This document shows positions 8,041 to 17,941 of a DNA stretch of 36,652 nucleotides, one piece after another. The notes beneath the pieces are model-generated. The model searched no databases. It worked only from the letters and a program-made list of their open reading frames with translations, and had not been told where the DNA came from. Numbering within the stretch: the stretch's first letter is position 1; every line of letters begins with the position of its first letter. This DNA comes from an uncultured Alphaproteobacteria bacterium (lineage in GTDB: Bacteria > Pseudomonadota > Alphaproteobacteria > Bin65), in the NCBI GenBank assembly GCA_947259335.1, contig CAMYMQ010000346.1, positions 1-36,652 on the forward strand. The letters run 5' to 3'. The position numbers were made by a program, and so were the translations under genes.

Positions 8041-8193
8041 GGTTGATCCGTTCCTTTCGTCAGGCGGGATTCGGTTGTCGCAGGCGAGAGGCCGCGTGCC
8101 CATTACCGGTGACATGTCGTACCACGATGACGCACCGGGGCGACGAACCCAAGACCCTTTCCGCGCGCCGGCCGCCGGTGGCCGCTTCGGGCG

Positions 8194-9015
8194 CTACTTC
8201 GCCCCGGCGGGGGCGGGGAACCGCCGCCGAACCTCGGGCAGGACGCGCCGGGCGACCGCCATGGCGGCCGCCCGCTTCAGGCCGGGGCGGATGGCCGGGT
8301 GATACAGGAGGCGGAGCAGCAGGGCGTCATGGGCGCTGAGCGCCTGGGCCGTGCTCGCGTCATTGAAGACCGAGACCACGGGCAGGGCGGCGTCGTTGGG
8401 GAGACCCAGGACCTGGGTCGTCTCCTCGACGATGCAGCGGCGCAGGAGCCCGCGCGCGCGCGCATGGTCGACGGGAATGATGACCGTGGCGCGCACGATC
8501 GCCTGGGTTCCGACATCCTGGTGGAACATGCCCACGCAGTTGGCCCGGACCAGGCGCACCGCGACGGCTTCGGTTCCCGGATCGAGCGAGGCCCGGACCC
8601 GGTCGGCGAAATGACGCCGGGCGGTGAAGATGATCCGGTAGTTGGCGGGCTCGCCGGGTGCGGCATGGCGGATTGTCAGCCCCGACAGAGCCGCGAGCCG
8701 CCGCAAATGGTTCCACAGAAAGGAACCGGTGGCGGCATCGGTCGCCGCCAGGCCGAACAGCCGCACCCGGATCGGGGCCTGCCACTTGGCGATACCCGGG
8801 TCGGCCTCGGCCTCGTGTTCGCGTTCGAGCGCGACGAGGGCGAAGCTGCGCAGAAGGATTTCGTTGGACGGCAGCACGTTTGCGGCGGCCGGGTGCGGCC
8901 GGTTGCGGGCCGGGCCGGAATCCGATCCGAGTATCGCGGCGGCCAAGGCGAACAGCGTGACGCTGGCAACGAGCGCGACCGGATCGGAGACGGAGGGGAA
9001 GAAGCGGGCCGTCAT
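8194..9015 (-). CDS. Membrane-anchored or exported DUF2927-type protein
   Basis: 273 residues. An N-terminal hydrophobic stretch (about 10-30, VALVASVTLFALAAAILG) is a signal anchor or signal peptide. The rest matches DUF2927 in its hallmark run CIVEETTQVLGLPNDA followed by SVFND and LSAHDALLLRLLYHP. The family's function is unknown; the HEE-like and E-E-T-Q layout recalls metalloprotease-like folds, but a classic HExxH is not seen. The ATG at 9015 is chosen over an upstream TTG. It follows the purine/grxD series on the same strand but lies beyond a strong terminator, so it is probably transcribed on its own. Confidence 0.7.
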   Translation of the reverse strand: MTARFFPSVSDPVALVASVTLFALAAAILGSDSGPARNRPHPAAANVLPSNEILLRSFALVALEREHEAEADPGIAKWQAPIRVRLFGLAATDAATGSFLWNHLRRLAALSGLTIRHAAPGEPANYRIIFTARRHFADRVRASLDPGTEAVAVRLVRANCVGMFHQDVGTQAIVRATVIIPVDHARARGLLRRCIVEETTQVLGLPNDAALPVVSVFNDASTAQALSAHDALLLRLLYHPAIRPGLKRAAAMAVARRVLPEVRRRFPAPAGAK

Positions 9016-9056
9016 CGCCGCCAACTATGGCGGCGCGGGCGCGGCGCTGGCAAACG

Positions 9057-9084
9057 AAAACCGGCCCGGCGAGGGCCGGGCCGG
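9057..9084 (-). terminator. Intrinsic terminator at the end of the pur-bolA-grxD series
   Basis: CCGGCCCGGC (9061-9070) and GCCGGGCCGG (9075-9084) form a 10-bp perfect stem with a GAGG loop on the plus strand. On the minus strand the hairpin is followed by TTTT (AAAA at 9057-9060), 25 bases after the grxD stop. Confidence 0.8.
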
Positions 9085-9108
9085 TCGGATACGCAGCGGA
9101 CCGTCAGG

Positions 9109-9441
<333 letters not shown>

Positions 9442-9475
9442 TACACGATGCCCTGTGCCTTGGATGATAGGGGAT

Positions 9476-9715
9476 TCAAGAAGCGCCCGGGGCGCTGGTC
9501 TGCAGGGCGAGGGCGTGCAACTCGTTACCCATCCGCCCCTGCAGGGCCGCGTAGACGATCTGATGCTGCTGGACGCGCGTCTTGCCGGCGAAGGCGGCCG
9601 ATTCGACATGGGCGGCATAGTGATCGCCGTCGCCGCGAAGGTCCTGGATGGTCACGCGCGCGTCGGGAAGCGCATCCTTGATCAAGCGCTCGATTTCGCC
9701 CGCATCCATCGCCAT
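9476..9715 (-). CDS. BolA-family protein
   Basis: 79 residues. The class II KH-like BolA fold is seen in [47 protein letters not shown] and the terminal ELHALALQT segment, with the conserved His that can co-ligate a [2Fe-2S] cluster with Grx4. The ATG at 9715 is preceded by GGGAGG. It starts 12 bases after the purL stop and is followed by grxD, a BolA-glutaredoxin pair. Likely role: iron-sulfur cluster trafficking or iron regulation with GrxD. Confidence 0.9.
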   Translation of the reverse strand: MAMDAGEIERLIKDALPDARVTIQDLRGDGDHYAAHVESAAFAGKTRVQQHQIVYAALQGRMGNELHALALQTSAPGAS

Positions 9716-9727
9716 CGGCAGACCTCC

Positions 9728-11953
9728 CTAACCTTTGTCGCGTTGTGTCATGTAGGCCGGAAGCCAGCCCTCATGCGCCTCGCTCAACTGTGTGAGCGAT
9801 ATAGGATCACCGCCGGAGAGCGTCAACGCGCGGCCGGCGACGGTCTTGCCGAACACCATCGCGGGCACGCCGGCCGAGTTCGCCCGGTCCAGAAGCTGCT
9901 CGGGCCGATCCGTCGCGATGAGATAGCGGGCCTGGTCCTCGCCGAAATACCAGGCGTGCGGCGCGAGATCGCCCGGCGGGGCTTGAAGTGTGACGCCCAC
10001 GGTTCCGGCCAGGGCCATTTCCGCCGCGGCGACGAGCAGGCCGCCGTCCGACAGGTCGTGGCAGGCCGACACCAGTCCGTCGCCGATCAGCGCGCGCAGG
10101 AGATCTCCATTACGGCGTTCGGCCGCGAGATCGATGGGCGGTGCGGCGCCTTCTTCGCGGCCGGCGATCTCGCGGAGATAGAGCGAGGCGCCCAGCCAGC
10201 CGGTGGTCTCGCCGATCAGGATCAGCGTGTCGCCGGCGCGGGTCAGCGCCGTTCGGGGGCTGGTTCTCCAGTCCTCGATCAGGCCGACGCCGCCGATCAC
10301 CGGGGTCGGCAGGATCGCACTGCCGTTGGTCTCGTTGTAGAGCGACACGTTGCCGGACACGACAGGGAAGTCGAGGGCGCGGCAGGCCTCGCCCATGCCT
10401 TGGACGCAGCCGGCGAGCTGGCCCATGATCTCGGGTCGTTCGGGATTGCCGAAATTGAGATTGTTGGTCACCGCCAGGGGCTTGGCGCCGACCGCCGTCA
10501 GATTGCGCCAGGCCTCGGCGACGGCCTGTTTGCCGCCTTCGACGGGATCGGCGACGCAATAGCGCGGCGTGCAGTCCGTGGTGATGGCGAGCGCCCGGCC
10601 CCCGTCGCCGAGAATATCGTCGATGGCGACCACGGCGGCGTCGCCGCCCGGCCGCTGGATCGTCTGCCCCCCGACCAGATGGTCATACTGTTCCCAGATC
10701 CAGCGGCGGCTGGCGAGCTGGGGACAGGCCATGAGCGTGGCCAGGGCGGTCCGGGTGTCCGGCACCGGCTCCAGGGCCGCGGGGTCGATCGCCGGCCGTT
10801 TGGGCGTGGCGACCCAGGGCCGGTCGTATTCCGGCGCGGCGGCGACCAGCGGGTCGACCGGAATGTCAGCCTCGATGCCGCCCTCGCGCCTGACCGTCAG
10901 GCGGCCGGTGTCGGTAATCGAGCCGATCACCGCGAAATCCAGTTCCCACTTCTCGAAGATCCGGCGCGCCTCGTCCTCGCGGCCCGGCTTGAGCACCATG
11001 AGCATCCGCTCCTGGCTCTCGGACAGCATGATTTCGTAAGCCGACATGCCGGTCTCGCGGCGCGGCACCCTGTCGAGGTCGAGCTCGATGCCGACGCCGC
11101 CCTTGGACGACATCTCGACCGACGAGGAGGTGAGGCCGGCCGCGCCCATGTCCTGGATGGCGACGATGGCGTCGGTGGCCATCAGTTCCAGGCAGGCTTC
11201 CAGCAGCAACTTCTCGGTGAAGGGATCGCCGACCTGAACGGTCGGGCGCTTCTCTTCCGAATCCTCGCCGAATTCCGCCGACGCCATGGTCGCGCCATGG
11301 ATCCCGTCGCGTCCCGTCTTGGAGCCGACGTAGACGACGGGATTGCCGATACCGGCGGCGGCCGAATAGAAGATCCTGTCGGTGGGCGCCAGGCCGACGG
11401 TCATGGCGTTGACGAGAATGTTGCCGTCGTAGGCCGGATGGAACTCGGTTTCACCGCCCACCGTCGGCACGCCGATGCAGTTGCCGTAGCCGCCGATGCC
11501 GCCGACCACGCCGGCCACCAGGTGCCGGGTCCGGGTATTGTCGGGCGAGCCGAAGCGCAGCGCGTTCATGTTCGCGATCGGCCGGGCGCCCATGGTGAAG
11601 ACGTCGCGCAGGATGCCGCCCACGCCGGTCGCCGCGCCCTGGTAAGGCTCGATGTAGGAGGGGTGGTTGTGGCTCTCGATCTTGAAGATGGCGGCCTGGC
11701 CGCCGCCGATGTCGATCACGCCGGCATTCTCGCCGGGGCCCTGAATCACCCAGGGCGCCTCGGTCGGCAGCGTCTTGAGCCAGCGCTTGGACGACTTGTA
11801 GGAACAGTGCTCCGACCACATGACCGAGAAGATGCCGAGTTCGGTGATCGTCGGCGGCCGCCCCATGATGTCGAGCAGCCGCGCATATTCCTCGTCGGTC
11901 AGGCCGTGTTCGGCGATCAGCTCGGGCGTTATCTCAGGGGCTGTGTCGGCCAT
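9728..11953 (-). CDS. purL: Phosphoribosylformylglycinamidine synthase subunit PurL
   Basis: 741 residues, the short PurL form that works with separate PurS and PurQ. It converts FGAR, ATP and glutamine-derived ammonia to FGAM, step four of purine synthesis. Visible motifs are [12 protein letters not shown] near residue 45, [20 protein letters not shown] near 91, and [15 protein letters not shown] near 112; the two-fold repeated AIRS-like architecture is present over the full length. It lies 53 bases downstream of the rhomboid gene and 12 bases before bolA, in series with purC, purS and purQ, so the whole FGAM synthase complex is encoded in one transcription unit. Confidence 0.97.
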   Translation of the reverse strand: MADTAPEITPELIAEHGLTDEEYARLLDIMGRPPTITELGIFSVMWSEHCSYKSSKRWLKTLPTEAPWVIQGPGENAGVIDIGGGQAAIFKIESHNHPSYIEPYQGAATGVGGILRDVFTMGARPIANMNALRFGSPDNTRTRHLVAGVVGGIGGYGNCIGVPTVGGETEFHPAYDGNILVNAMTVGLAPTDRIFYSAAAGIGNPVVYVGSKTGRDGIHGATMASAEFGEDSEEKRPTVQVGDPFTEKLLLEACLELMATDAIVAIQDMGAAGLTSSSVEMSSKGGVGIELDLDRVPRRETGMSAYEIMLSESQERMLMVLKPGREDEARRIFEKWELDFAVIGSITDTGRLTVRREGGIEADIPVDPLVAAAPEYDRPWVATPKRPAIDPAALEPVPDTRTALATLMACPQLASRRWIWEQYDHLVGGQTIQRPGGDAAVVAIDDILGDGGRALAITTDCTPRYCVADPVEGGKQAVAEAWRNLTAVGAKPLAVTNNLNFGNPERPEIMGQLAGCVQGMGEACRALDFPVVSGNVSLYNETNGSAILPTPVIGGVGLIEDWRTSPRTALTRAGDTLILIGETTGWLGASLYLREIAGREEGAAPPIDLAAERRNGDLLRALIGDGLVSACHDLSDGGLLVAAAEMALAGTVGVTLQAPPGDLAPHAWYFGEDQARYLIATDRPEQLLDRANSAGVPAMVFGKTVAGRALTLSGGDPISLTQLSEAHEGWLPAYMTQRDKG

Positions 11954-12006
11954 TGCGGTGCGTCGAGAGTGAGGAGGGGACAGGGCGTTTTAGGGAGCGG
12001 GGCGGG

Positions 12007-12651
12007 TCATGTAAACGGAACAGCGCGCCGGGGTGGCGGCCGGAGCAGGACAAACAGGAGCGCGCCGGCGGCGAAGCCGCCGAGATGGGCCCACCAGGCG
12101 ATACCAGGCTCCCAGTCGGTGACGATGGCGACGGCGTGCGCGCCCAGGATGAGGAAGATCGCGACGTAAAAGGGCATGGGCACGATGAACAGCAGGATCC
12201 GCATCTTCGGCGCGGCGAGGAAGGCCGCTGCCATGATTCCCGAAATCGCGCCACTCGCCCCGATCACCGGCGCCTCCGATGTCGGCATGACAAAGGCGTG
12301 GACCAGCCCGCCCGCGGCACCGGCCAGAAAATAGATGATCAGGTAGCGCATCCGACCCAGCATCGCCTCGATCAGGGTGCCGAAGGAGACGAGCACGATC
12401 ATGTTCACGATGATATGGGCGACGCCGCTGTGCACGAACATCGAGGTGACGACCGTCGCCCAGGCCGGAATGGTGTCGAGCGTCGGCGGCAGCTCGGCAT
12501 CGCCGAGCAGACGGATCGGGATCAGCCCGGTCTGATAGATGAAGCGGCCGTTCTCGAGCCCCGACAGCGTCATCTGGTACAGGAAGACCAGGACGCAGGC
12601 CCCGATCAGGACGATTGTCGCGACCGGCCGATTGTCGAAGCGCCAGCTCAC
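12007..12651 (-). CDS. Rhomboid-family intramembrane serine protease
   Basis: 214 residues with six predicted membrane helices. The catalytic Ser lies in GASGAISG (Ser133), the catalytic His in WWAHLGGF (His189), and HIIVNM (Asn83 region) supplies the oxyanion-hole Asn of helix 2, so it should be active. It cleaves other membrane proteins within the bilayer; substrates are unknown. The start is GTG 12651, whose bases GTGA overlap the purQ stop, indicating translational coupling. A protease inside a purine operon is not explained by pathway logic. Confidence 0.88.
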   Translation of the reverse strand: MSWRFDNRPVATIVLIGACVLVFLYQMTLSGLENGRFIYQTGLIPIRLLGDAELPPTLDTIPAWATVVTSMFVHSGVAHIIVNMIVLVSFGTLIEAMLGRMRYLIIYFLAGAAGGLVHAFVMPTSEAPVIGASGAISGIMAAAFLAAPKMRILLFIVPMPFYVAIFLILGAHAVAIVTDWEPGIAWWAHLGGFAAGALLFVLLRPPPRRAVPFT

Positions 12652-13337
12652 GCCAGCGCCGCCGTCAGTCCTTCGAAGAGACCCTTGCCGTCTTCGCCGC
12701 CCTGGGCGGCGCGAATGGCATTCTCGGGGTGAGGCATCATGCCCAGGATCGTCTTGGTCTCGTTGTAGATGCCGGCGATATTGCGAATCGAGCCGTTGGG
12801 GTTGCCCTCGCTGCTGACCGCGCCGTCGGGAGTGCAGTAACGGAAGGCCACCCGGCCTTCGCCCTCCAGTCGCGCCACGGTATCGTCGTCGGCGAAATAA
12901 TTGCCGTCGAAATGGGCGACGGGAACCTGGATCACCTGGCCGGCATCATACCGGTTGGTGAAGATGGTCTGGCTCGATTCGACGGCCAGATGCACGTCCC
13001 GGCAGATGAACTTCAGCGCCGCGTTGCGCATCAGCACGCCCGGCAGCAGCCCGGCCTCGGTCAGGATCTGGAAACCGTTGCACACGCCGAGAACCGCAAC
13101 GCCCTGCTTCGCCCGGGCGACGACCTCGCGCATGATCGGGGAATGGGCCGCCATGGCGCCCGACCGCAGATAGTCGCCATAGGCGAAACCGCCCGGCACC
13201 ACGATCAGGTCGACCTTGGGCATGTCGGCGTCGCCGTGCCACACCCGCAAGGGCGGTGCCCCCACCGCAAGGGTCAGCGCATCGGCGATGTCGCGCTCGC
13301 GGTTGGTGCCGGGAAAGACGATGACGGCAGCCTTCAT
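12648..13337 (-). CDS. purQ: Phosphoribosylformylglycinamidine synthase subunit PurQ
   Basis: 229 residues, class I glutamine amidotransferase subunit that supplies ammonia to PurL. The nucleophile is Cys86 in GVCNGFQ, with [16 protein letters not shown] for oxyanion/ligand binding and the catalytic His-Glu in MMPHPENA near the C-terminus. The ATG at 13337 is preceded by GGAG; a TTG two codons earlier is less likely. It overlaps the upstream NrtS-like gene by ATGA and the downstream rhomboid gene by GTGA. Confidence 0.96.
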   Translation of the reverse strand: MKAAVIVFPGTNRERDIADALTLAVGAPPLRVWHGDADMPKVDLIVVPGGFAYGDYLRSGAMAAHSPIMREVVARAKQGVAVLGVCNGFQILTEAGLLPGVLMRNAALKFICRDVHLAVESSQTIFTNRYDAGQVIQVPVAHFDGNYFADDDTVARLEGEGRVAFRYCTPDGAVSSEGNPNGSIRNIAGIYNETKTILGMMPHPENAIRAAQGGEDGKGLFEGLTAALA

Positions 13338-13606
13338 TGCCAATCACTCCGCCGATAGTGCTCGAGACGTGCCGAGACGGCGCCATAGGTGGCGACGCAG
13401 TAGGGCACGCAATAGGTCAGGGCGATCTTCCACCAGTTCAAGGCATCGCCCCGGACCAGGTAGTCGCCCTGCGCGATCAGGTTCAGGACGGTCCCGACGA
13501 TTACCGCCGTTATGGCCGCCCGCCGGACGATGCCCCGTTGGAAGATCAGGTTGGCGAGGGGAGGGCGGCCTGCGGCCGAGACGCTCTTGCCGGCGCCTGC
13601 CGTCAT
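13334..13606 (-). CDS. NrtS-like small membrane protein between purS and purQ
   Basis: 90 residues with two predicted membrane helices. The segment [18 protein letters not shown], then [22 protein letters not shown], is the pattern of the NrtS family, described as nitrate/nitrite transporters in cyanobacteria. The ATG at 13606 overlaps the purS stop (ATGA, 13603-13606) and its own TGA overlaps the purQ start (ATGA, 13334-13337), so it is firmly embedded in the operon. Whether it moves nitrate or nitrite here, or another anion, is unknown. A start further upstream inside purS would be in an unlikely non-membrane sequence. Confidence 0.72.
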   Translation of the reverse strand: MTAGAGKSVSAAGRPPLANLIFQRGIVRRAAITAVIVGTVLNLIAQGDYLVRGDALNWWKIALTYCVPYCVATYGAVSARLEHYRRSDWQ

Positions 13607-13857
13607 CCGGCCGCGGGGTCGGCAATGTCGACCGTGTAATTTTCGATCACCATGTTGGCCAGCAGTTTGCGGCACATGTCCTCGACCTTGGACCGGGCGG
13701 CGTCGGCATCCGTCTCGGCAATCTCGATCTCGATGTACTTGCCCTGGCGGACATCCTCGATGCCATCGAAACCCAATGCGCCGAGGGCATGGCCGATGGC
13801 CTTGCCCTGCGGGTCGAGAACACCCTGTTTCAGCGTTATGTGAACTTTTGCCTTCAT
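13603..13857 (-). CDS. purS: Phosphoribosylformylglycinamidine synthase subunit PurS
   Basis: 84 residues, the small structural subunit that bridges PurL and PurQ. The family pattern is clear: KVHITLKQGVLDPQGKAIGHAL, GFDGIEDVRQGKYIEI and the terminal LLANMVIENYTVDI. The ATG at 13857 begins 22 bases after the purC stop. Its TGA overlaps the start of the NrtS-like gene rather than purQ, an unusual interruption of the purS-purQ pair. Confidence 0.95.
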   Translation of the reverse strand: MKAKVHITLKQGVLDPQGKAIGHALGALGFDGIEDVRQGKYIEIEIAETDADAARSKVEDMCRKLLANMVIENYTVDIADPAAG

Positions 13858-13879
13858 GCCCTCGTCGCTTCGCGTCGGC

Positions 13880-14647
13880 TCAATTGATGGACTTGGTGCC
13901 CTTGAGGTCCTGCGGCCCCGCCTCGGGCAGGATGCCGAGCCGGCGGGCGACCTCCTGATAGGCCTCCTCGACCCCGCCCATGTCCCGGCGGAACCGGTCC
14001 TTGTCGAGTTTCTCGTTGGTCTTGATGTCCCACAGACGGCAGGAATCGGGGGTGACCTCGTCGGCGACCACGATGCGCATGTTGTCCTGGTCGTCGTACC
14101 AGCGCCCGAATTCCAGCTTGAAGTCGACCAGCCGGATGCCGACGCCCAGGAACAGGCCCGAAAGGAAATCGTTCACCCGCAGCGCCAGCGCGATGATGTC
14201 GTCGATGTCCTGGGGGTTGGCCCAGCCGAAGGCGGTGATGTGCTCCTCCGACACCATCGGATCCTCGAGCGCATCGCTCTTGTAGTAGAACTCCACGATC
14301 GAGCGGGGCAGCGGCGTGCCCTCCTCTATGCCGAGGCGCTTGGAGATCGAGCCGGCCGCGATGTTCCGGACGACCACCTCGATCGGGATGATCTCGACCT
14401 CGTGGACAAGCTGCTCGCGCATGTTGAGCCGGCGCACGAAATGGGTCGCGATGCCGATCTCGCCCAGCTTGAGCATGATGTATTCGGAGATGCGGTTGTT
14501 CAGGACGCCCTTGCCGCTGATCACGCCCTTTTTCTGGGCGTTGAACGCGGTTGCGTCGTCCTTGAAATACTGGACGATGGTGCCCGGCTCGGGTCCTTCG
14601 AACAGGACCTTGGCCTTGCCCTCGTAAATCCGTCTGCGTCGTGCCAT
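13880..14647 (-). CDS. purC: SAICAR synthetase
   Basis: 255 residues. Phosphoribosylaminoimidazole-succinocarboxamide synthase, which joins CAIR and aspartate with ATP. It opens with [15 protein letters not shown], and contains [34 protein letters not shown] and the signature [10 protein letters not shown] followed by [16 protein letters not shown]. First gene of the minus-strand purine series; a plausible promoter sits at 14736-14764, leaving a GC-rich leader of roughly 85 bases. Confidence 0.96.
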   Translation of the reverse strand: MARRRRIYEGKAKVLFEGPEPGTIVQYFKDDATAFNAQKKGVISGKGVLNNRISEYIMLKLGEIGIATHFVRRLNMREQLVHEVEIIPIEVVVRNIAAGSISKRLGIEEGTPLPRSIVEFYYKSDALEDPMVSEEHITAFGWANPQDIDDIIALALRVNDFLSGLFLGVGIRLVDFKLEFGRWYDDQDNMRIVVADEVTPDSCRLWDIKTNEKLDKDRFRRDMGGVEEAYQEVARRLGILPEAGPQDLKGTKSIN

Positions 14648-14735
14648 GGGAAGATGGAACCCCTGATGGGTCGCGGCGACCGGTGCGTGGCCGCTGCAGC
14701 GCCGCTGCCGCCCGTGCGGCCGCGAAGGATCAGTT

Positions 14736-14764
14736 CATATAGCAACGAACCGATAGGGAAACAA
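14736..14764 (-). promoter_or_regulatory. Candidate promoter of the purC operon
   Basis: On the minus strand TTGTTT (14764-14759), a 17-bp spacer, then TATATG (14741-14736). It lies in the 121-base gap between the NRDE gene and purC, the only AT-rich part of that gap. No PurR-type operator could be recognised. Confidence 0.4.
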
Positions 14765-14768
14765 CGCG

Positions 14769-15545
14769 CTACGCCGCCGCGCGCGCCAGCGCCTTGACGG
14801 GGGCGTATCCGGTGCGGTCCGGCCGCCCCGGCGCGAACAGCCAGACCGGTTCCCGGGCGCCGTCGGACGCGGCGGGGAGGGCGATGAGCGAACTGGACGT
14901 GGTGCCGAAGCCGAAGTCCGTGGTGATCGACATGGTCGCGGTAGGGCCCTGATCCGGCGACGGCTCCCGGTTGGCGAGCAGCGCCTGCCACGCCGCCCAG
15001 TCTCCCGTCCCGGGATCGGGTGCCGCCGCCGTGCGGAACCGGTCCAGATAGCGGGCGATCCGGGGCGAATTCGTGTCGTTCAACTCGCGTTCGGTCAGCA
15101 GCGAGACCCCCTCGGGAACGGCGGCCGGCTCGATCCGTCCGGACCCCCGCTCGGCCTCGTTGCGGAGCCAGATCACGCTGTGGCGGTCCGCGACGACCAG
15201 GTTGAACGGCCGATAGTCCCGGGCGTCGATGGCAAGGATCGCGTCCGCCGCGGCGTCGGCGCTGGGGTTGTCCAGAGCGGCGAGGACGAGGCCGCCGCGC
15301 GATCGCTTCCCGTCGGCGGCGCCCAGGCTGCCCTGCCGGTTCAGGATCGCCGCGACAACGCCGTCGTCGTTCATTCCCAGCCAGCTGCCACCGGCCTGCT
15401 CGTCGAGACCGGCGATTATGCCGGGCCGATCCGGCCAGTGCCGGGCCGGCGGCTGCCAGCGCCGGTCGATCATTTCGTCGCGGTTTGCGCCCAGGATCAC
15501 CGGCCAGGAGGCCGAGGGCCGATACAGGATTGCGAGGGTACACAT
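14769..15545 (-). CDS. NRDE-family (TANGO2-like) protein
   Basis: 258 residues. It begins MCTLAI, placing a Cys at position 2 as in N-terminal-nucleophile hydrolases, and carries the family motif GANRDE at about 19-24 plus GGSWLGMNDDGVVAAILNR. Human TANGO2 is a relative; related proteins have been linked to heme handling, but the bacterial role is not established. The start at 15545 is required to place Cys2. It lies divergent to the ATPase zeta-subunit gene with a 89-base shared upstream region that contains TATATA at 15580-15585, a possible -10 for either direction. Confidence 0.85.
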   Translation of the reverse strand: MCTLAILYRPSASWPVILGANRDEMIDRRWQPPARHWPDRPGIIAGLDEQAGGSWLGMNDDGVVAAILNRQGSLGAADGKRSRGGLVLAALDNPSADAAADAILAIDARDYRPFNLVVADRHSVIWLRNEAERGSGRIEPAAVPEGVSLLTERELNDTNSPRIARYLDRFRTAAAPDPGTGDWAAWQALLANREPSPDQGPTATMSITTDFGFGTTSSSLIALPAASDGAREPVWLFAPGRPDRTGYAPVKALARAAA

Positions 15546-15634
15546 CGAAGTTTCGATACCACTTTGCGGGACGGATCGCTATATAGGTCTCCGAGCCGAC
15601 TTTGACCCTTTCTCAGGCACGTACCGGAGTTTCG

Positions 15635-15964
15635 ATGGCCAGTTTCAATGACCGCGAAAAGGCGTTCGAGGACAAGTACAAGCACGATCAGGAGCTGCAG
15701 TTCAAAGCCGAGGCGCGGCGGAACAAGCTGCTCGGTCTGTGGGCGGCGGAGCTGATGGGCCTGTCAGGTCCCGATGCCGATGCCTACGCCCGCGAAGTCG
15801 TCCAGTCCGATTTCGACGAGCCCGGCGACGACGACGTGCTACGCAAGGTTTTCGGAGACCTCAAGGCCAAGGGCGTCGACAAGAGCGAGCATCAGGTTCG
15901 CCGCCAGATGGACGACCTGATGACGACGGCCAAGGAACAGATCCTGACCGAGGTCAGGGACTAG
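15635..15964 (+). CDS. ATPase inhibitor subunit zeta (DUF1476)
   Basis: 109 residues, mostly alpha-helical. The opening FNDREKAFEDKYKHDQELQFKAEARRNKLLGLWAA, read here as FNDREKAFEDKY and FKAEARRNKLLGLWAA, is the diagnostic DUF1476 signature. In Paracoccus denitrificans this protein is the zeta subunit that blocks ATP hydrolysis by F1-ATPase through its N-terminal helix. It is restricted to alphaproteobacteria, which supports the taxonomic call. The ATG at 15635 follows GGAG. No atp genes are nearby; it sits among purine genes. Confidence 0.9.
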   Translation: MASFNDREKAFEDKYKHDQELQFKAEARRNKLLGLWAAELMGLSGPDADAYAREVVQSDFDEPGDDDVLRKVFGDLKAKGVDKSEHQVRRQMDDLMTTAKEQILTEVRD

Positions 15965-16036
15965 ATCCGCCGACCGTCCCGGGGTCGACCGGGCTTCTCA
16001 CCGCTGCCGCAATCGTATTGAGTGCCGTTCCGGCCC

Positions 16037-16056
16037 CCCGCGACTTCCGTCGCGGG
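16037..16056. terminator. Hairpin between convergent genes, possible terminator
   Basis: CCCGCGAC (16037-16044) and GTCGCGGG (16049-16056) pair perfectly around TTCC, midway between the converging zeta-subunit and Sel1-repeat genes. There is no T-run on either side, so intrinsic termination is uncertain. Confidence 0.4.
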
Positions 16057-16071
16057 CCGTGGACCTGCGGG

Positions 16072-17868
16072 TCAGGCGCCCTTGGGAAGCCAGTCGTCGG
16101 CTTCCTGTTCGATGCGGCGCCGATCCTCGATATTGACCTTGCCGGCCAGAGCGGACTGCGTGCGCACAAAGCTCTTGAGTCCCTGGCGTGCCAGGACGCG
16201 CAGCCAGAAGTAGGCCTTTGCCGGGTCCGCCTCGATGCCCTGGGCGCCTGAAGCATAGATATCGACAAGTCTGGTCTGGGCTCGCAGCAGCCCGCTCTGG
16301 GCGGCGTCCCGATAGAAAGCGAGCGCGCGCTTGCGGTCCCGATCCTTGCCGAGCCCGTCCCAATAGATGTCGCCCAGCAGAAGCTTGCCGAGCGGCCGGT
16401 TGGCGAGCGCATCATCCAGAAGGACCTGCTGCGCCTTCTCGACATCCTTCTCGACCCCATCGCCCATCAGGTAGAGGCGAGCGATTTCGAGCTTGGCGAC
16501 CTGAGAACCCTGCGTCTCGGCCTTCTGGAACAGGCGCAGCGCCTCGGCGGGGTTGGGCTTGCCGGCTATCGGGGCGATATAGCTACGCGCCAGGTACAGG
16601 GTCGCGGCGGCATAATTGGCGTCGGACGCTTTGCGAAGGTACTGGCGGCCGAGCTGGCGATGCTCGGCGGCTTCGAGGGCGCGGCCGTACTGGAACAGGA
16701 AGCGGGCCGCGGCGGGATACTCCATGATGGCCCGCTTGCAGGCGGCCAGCGCGAGGATCCTGTCGAAGGCGCCGTCGGAGACTGCGGTTCCCTTGTGATT
16801 CCGGTCGTCCGGAGCCGCGGCCACCCGGTCGCATTCGTGCACGGGCGGGTCGGTGACGGTCGCCGCGGTCGCGTTCCAAGGCGCCAGCGTCGGCTTCGGC
16901 ATCTCCTTGTCGATGGCCTCGCCCGAGACCGTCTTCGCGTCCATGTGGACCCGGAACAGTTTCTCGCCATCGGCGGCGGTACGGATGCCCTGGATCGTGC
17001 GGACCGGAACGGGGCGTGCGGCGACCCCAGTGACGGTCGCGACGGAGGAGCCCGAGATCACGGTGCGGGCGGCCTTCCAGAAGTCCCGTTCGAGCCGGGT
17101 CGGAGCCTTGTCCGCGCGCTGCTCGAGCAGGGCGAGCGTCTTGGTCTTGAAGGTCTCGGCGTCCTCCCGGCGGATGAAGGCGGCGGTGCGGTAGAACACC
17201 TCATGGGCCGACTTGTTGAGCAGGATGAGACGCCAGTCCTTGATGCGGATGGCCTCGAGGCGGGCCGTGGCCGACCCCGGCGAGGTCGCGAGGCCCAGGA
17301 CGGTGTTGGGATTGGGCACGTTCTCGAAATTGCCGCTGAGCTTGACCGCGGCATAGCCGGACCACTGCACCTTCAGCGAATCGAGGGCGAAGGACGACCG
17401 GCGGGCGTCGTAGGCATAGTCGAGGCCGATATCGGCGCGGGTATGCTTGACGCCCAGCGCGAGCATCATGCCGCGCAGGAACTGCGGGATCGTGCCCATC
17501 TCCGCCTCGGCGTCGTAGAGCGCGACCTTCATCTTGTGGGGCATCAGGTGGGTGCGATCGAGATCCTGGATCTCGATCTGGCCGATCGAATAAACCAGCG
17601 GGTAGCGGCGCAGGACCAGCACGACATTGTGAATGCGGATGAGGCCGCGGTCCGCGGTCGCTTCGACCTTGCCGACACTCAGCGCGCCGCCGCGCCGGGC
17701 ACCGAGCGCGATGAACCGGATCATGTCCCGGATATGGGCCGCGCGTTCCTGTGCGAGCTTTGCCGCGTCGATGGTCTGGCCCGTGGCGGGCGCCTGGAGG
17801 GCGACGGCGAGGGGGATCGCCAGGATGGCCGTGGCCACGGTCCGGAGAATGCTGCCTGGACGCTTCAT
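16072..17868 (-). CDS. Exported Sel1-repeat (TPR-like) protein
   Basis: 598 residues. Residues 1-31 are a Sec signal peptide (KRPGSILRTVATAILAIPLA, cleavage near ATGQT). Residues about 40-330 have no family I recognise and look like an alpha/beta periplasmic region. From about 390 to 570 there are Sel1-type repeats, helical pairs with A.LYLARSY, AKLEIARLYLMGDG, GKLLLGDIYWDGLG and AQTRLVDIYASGAQG, a scaffold for protein-protein contacts. SD AAGAGGT precedes the ATG. It follows purB by 73 bases on the same strand and may be co-transcribed with it. The function is unknown; a role in the envelope is inferred from the signal peptide. Confidence 0.8.
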   Translation of the reverse strand: MKRPGSILRTVATAILAIPLAVALQAPATGQTIDAAKLAQERAAHIRDMIRFIALGARRGGALSVGKVEATADRGLIRIHNVVLVLRRYPLVYSIGQIEIQDLDRTHLMPHKMKVALYDAEAEMGTIPQFLRGMMLALGVKHTRADIGLDYAYDARRSSFALDSLKVQWSGYAAVKLSGNFENVPNPNTVLGLATSPGSATARLEAIRIKDWRLILLNKSAHEVFYRTAAFIRREDAETFKTKTLALLEQRADKAPTRLERDFWKAARTVISGSSVATVTGVAARPVPVRTIQGIRTAADGEKLFRVHMDAKTVSGEAIDKEMPKPTLAPWNATAATVTDPPVHECDRVAAAPDDRNHKGTAVSDGAFDRILALAACKRAIMEYPAAARFLFQYGRALEAAEHRQLGRQYLRKASDANYAAATLYLARSYIAPIAGKPNPAEALRLFQKAETQGSQVAKLEIARLYLMGDGVEKDVEKAQQVLLDDALANRPLGKLLLGDIYWDGLGKDRDRKRALAFYRDAAQSGLLRAQTRLVDIYASGAQGIEADPAKAYFWLRVLARQGLKSFVRTQSALAGKVNIEDRRRIEQEADDWLPKGA

Positions 17869-17941
17869 GTTACCTCTTGTTGCCGTGCCGGCCCGTCGGC
17901 GTGCCCCGCCGCGACGGTGCCGGACGCTGTCTCCCTGGCGG

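Noticed and set aside
15549-15636. Repeated AGTTTCGAT in the region between the NRDE and zeta genes as a shared operator
   Set aside because: A 9-base direct repeat with one copy overlapping the zeta start codon; too short and badly placed to support.
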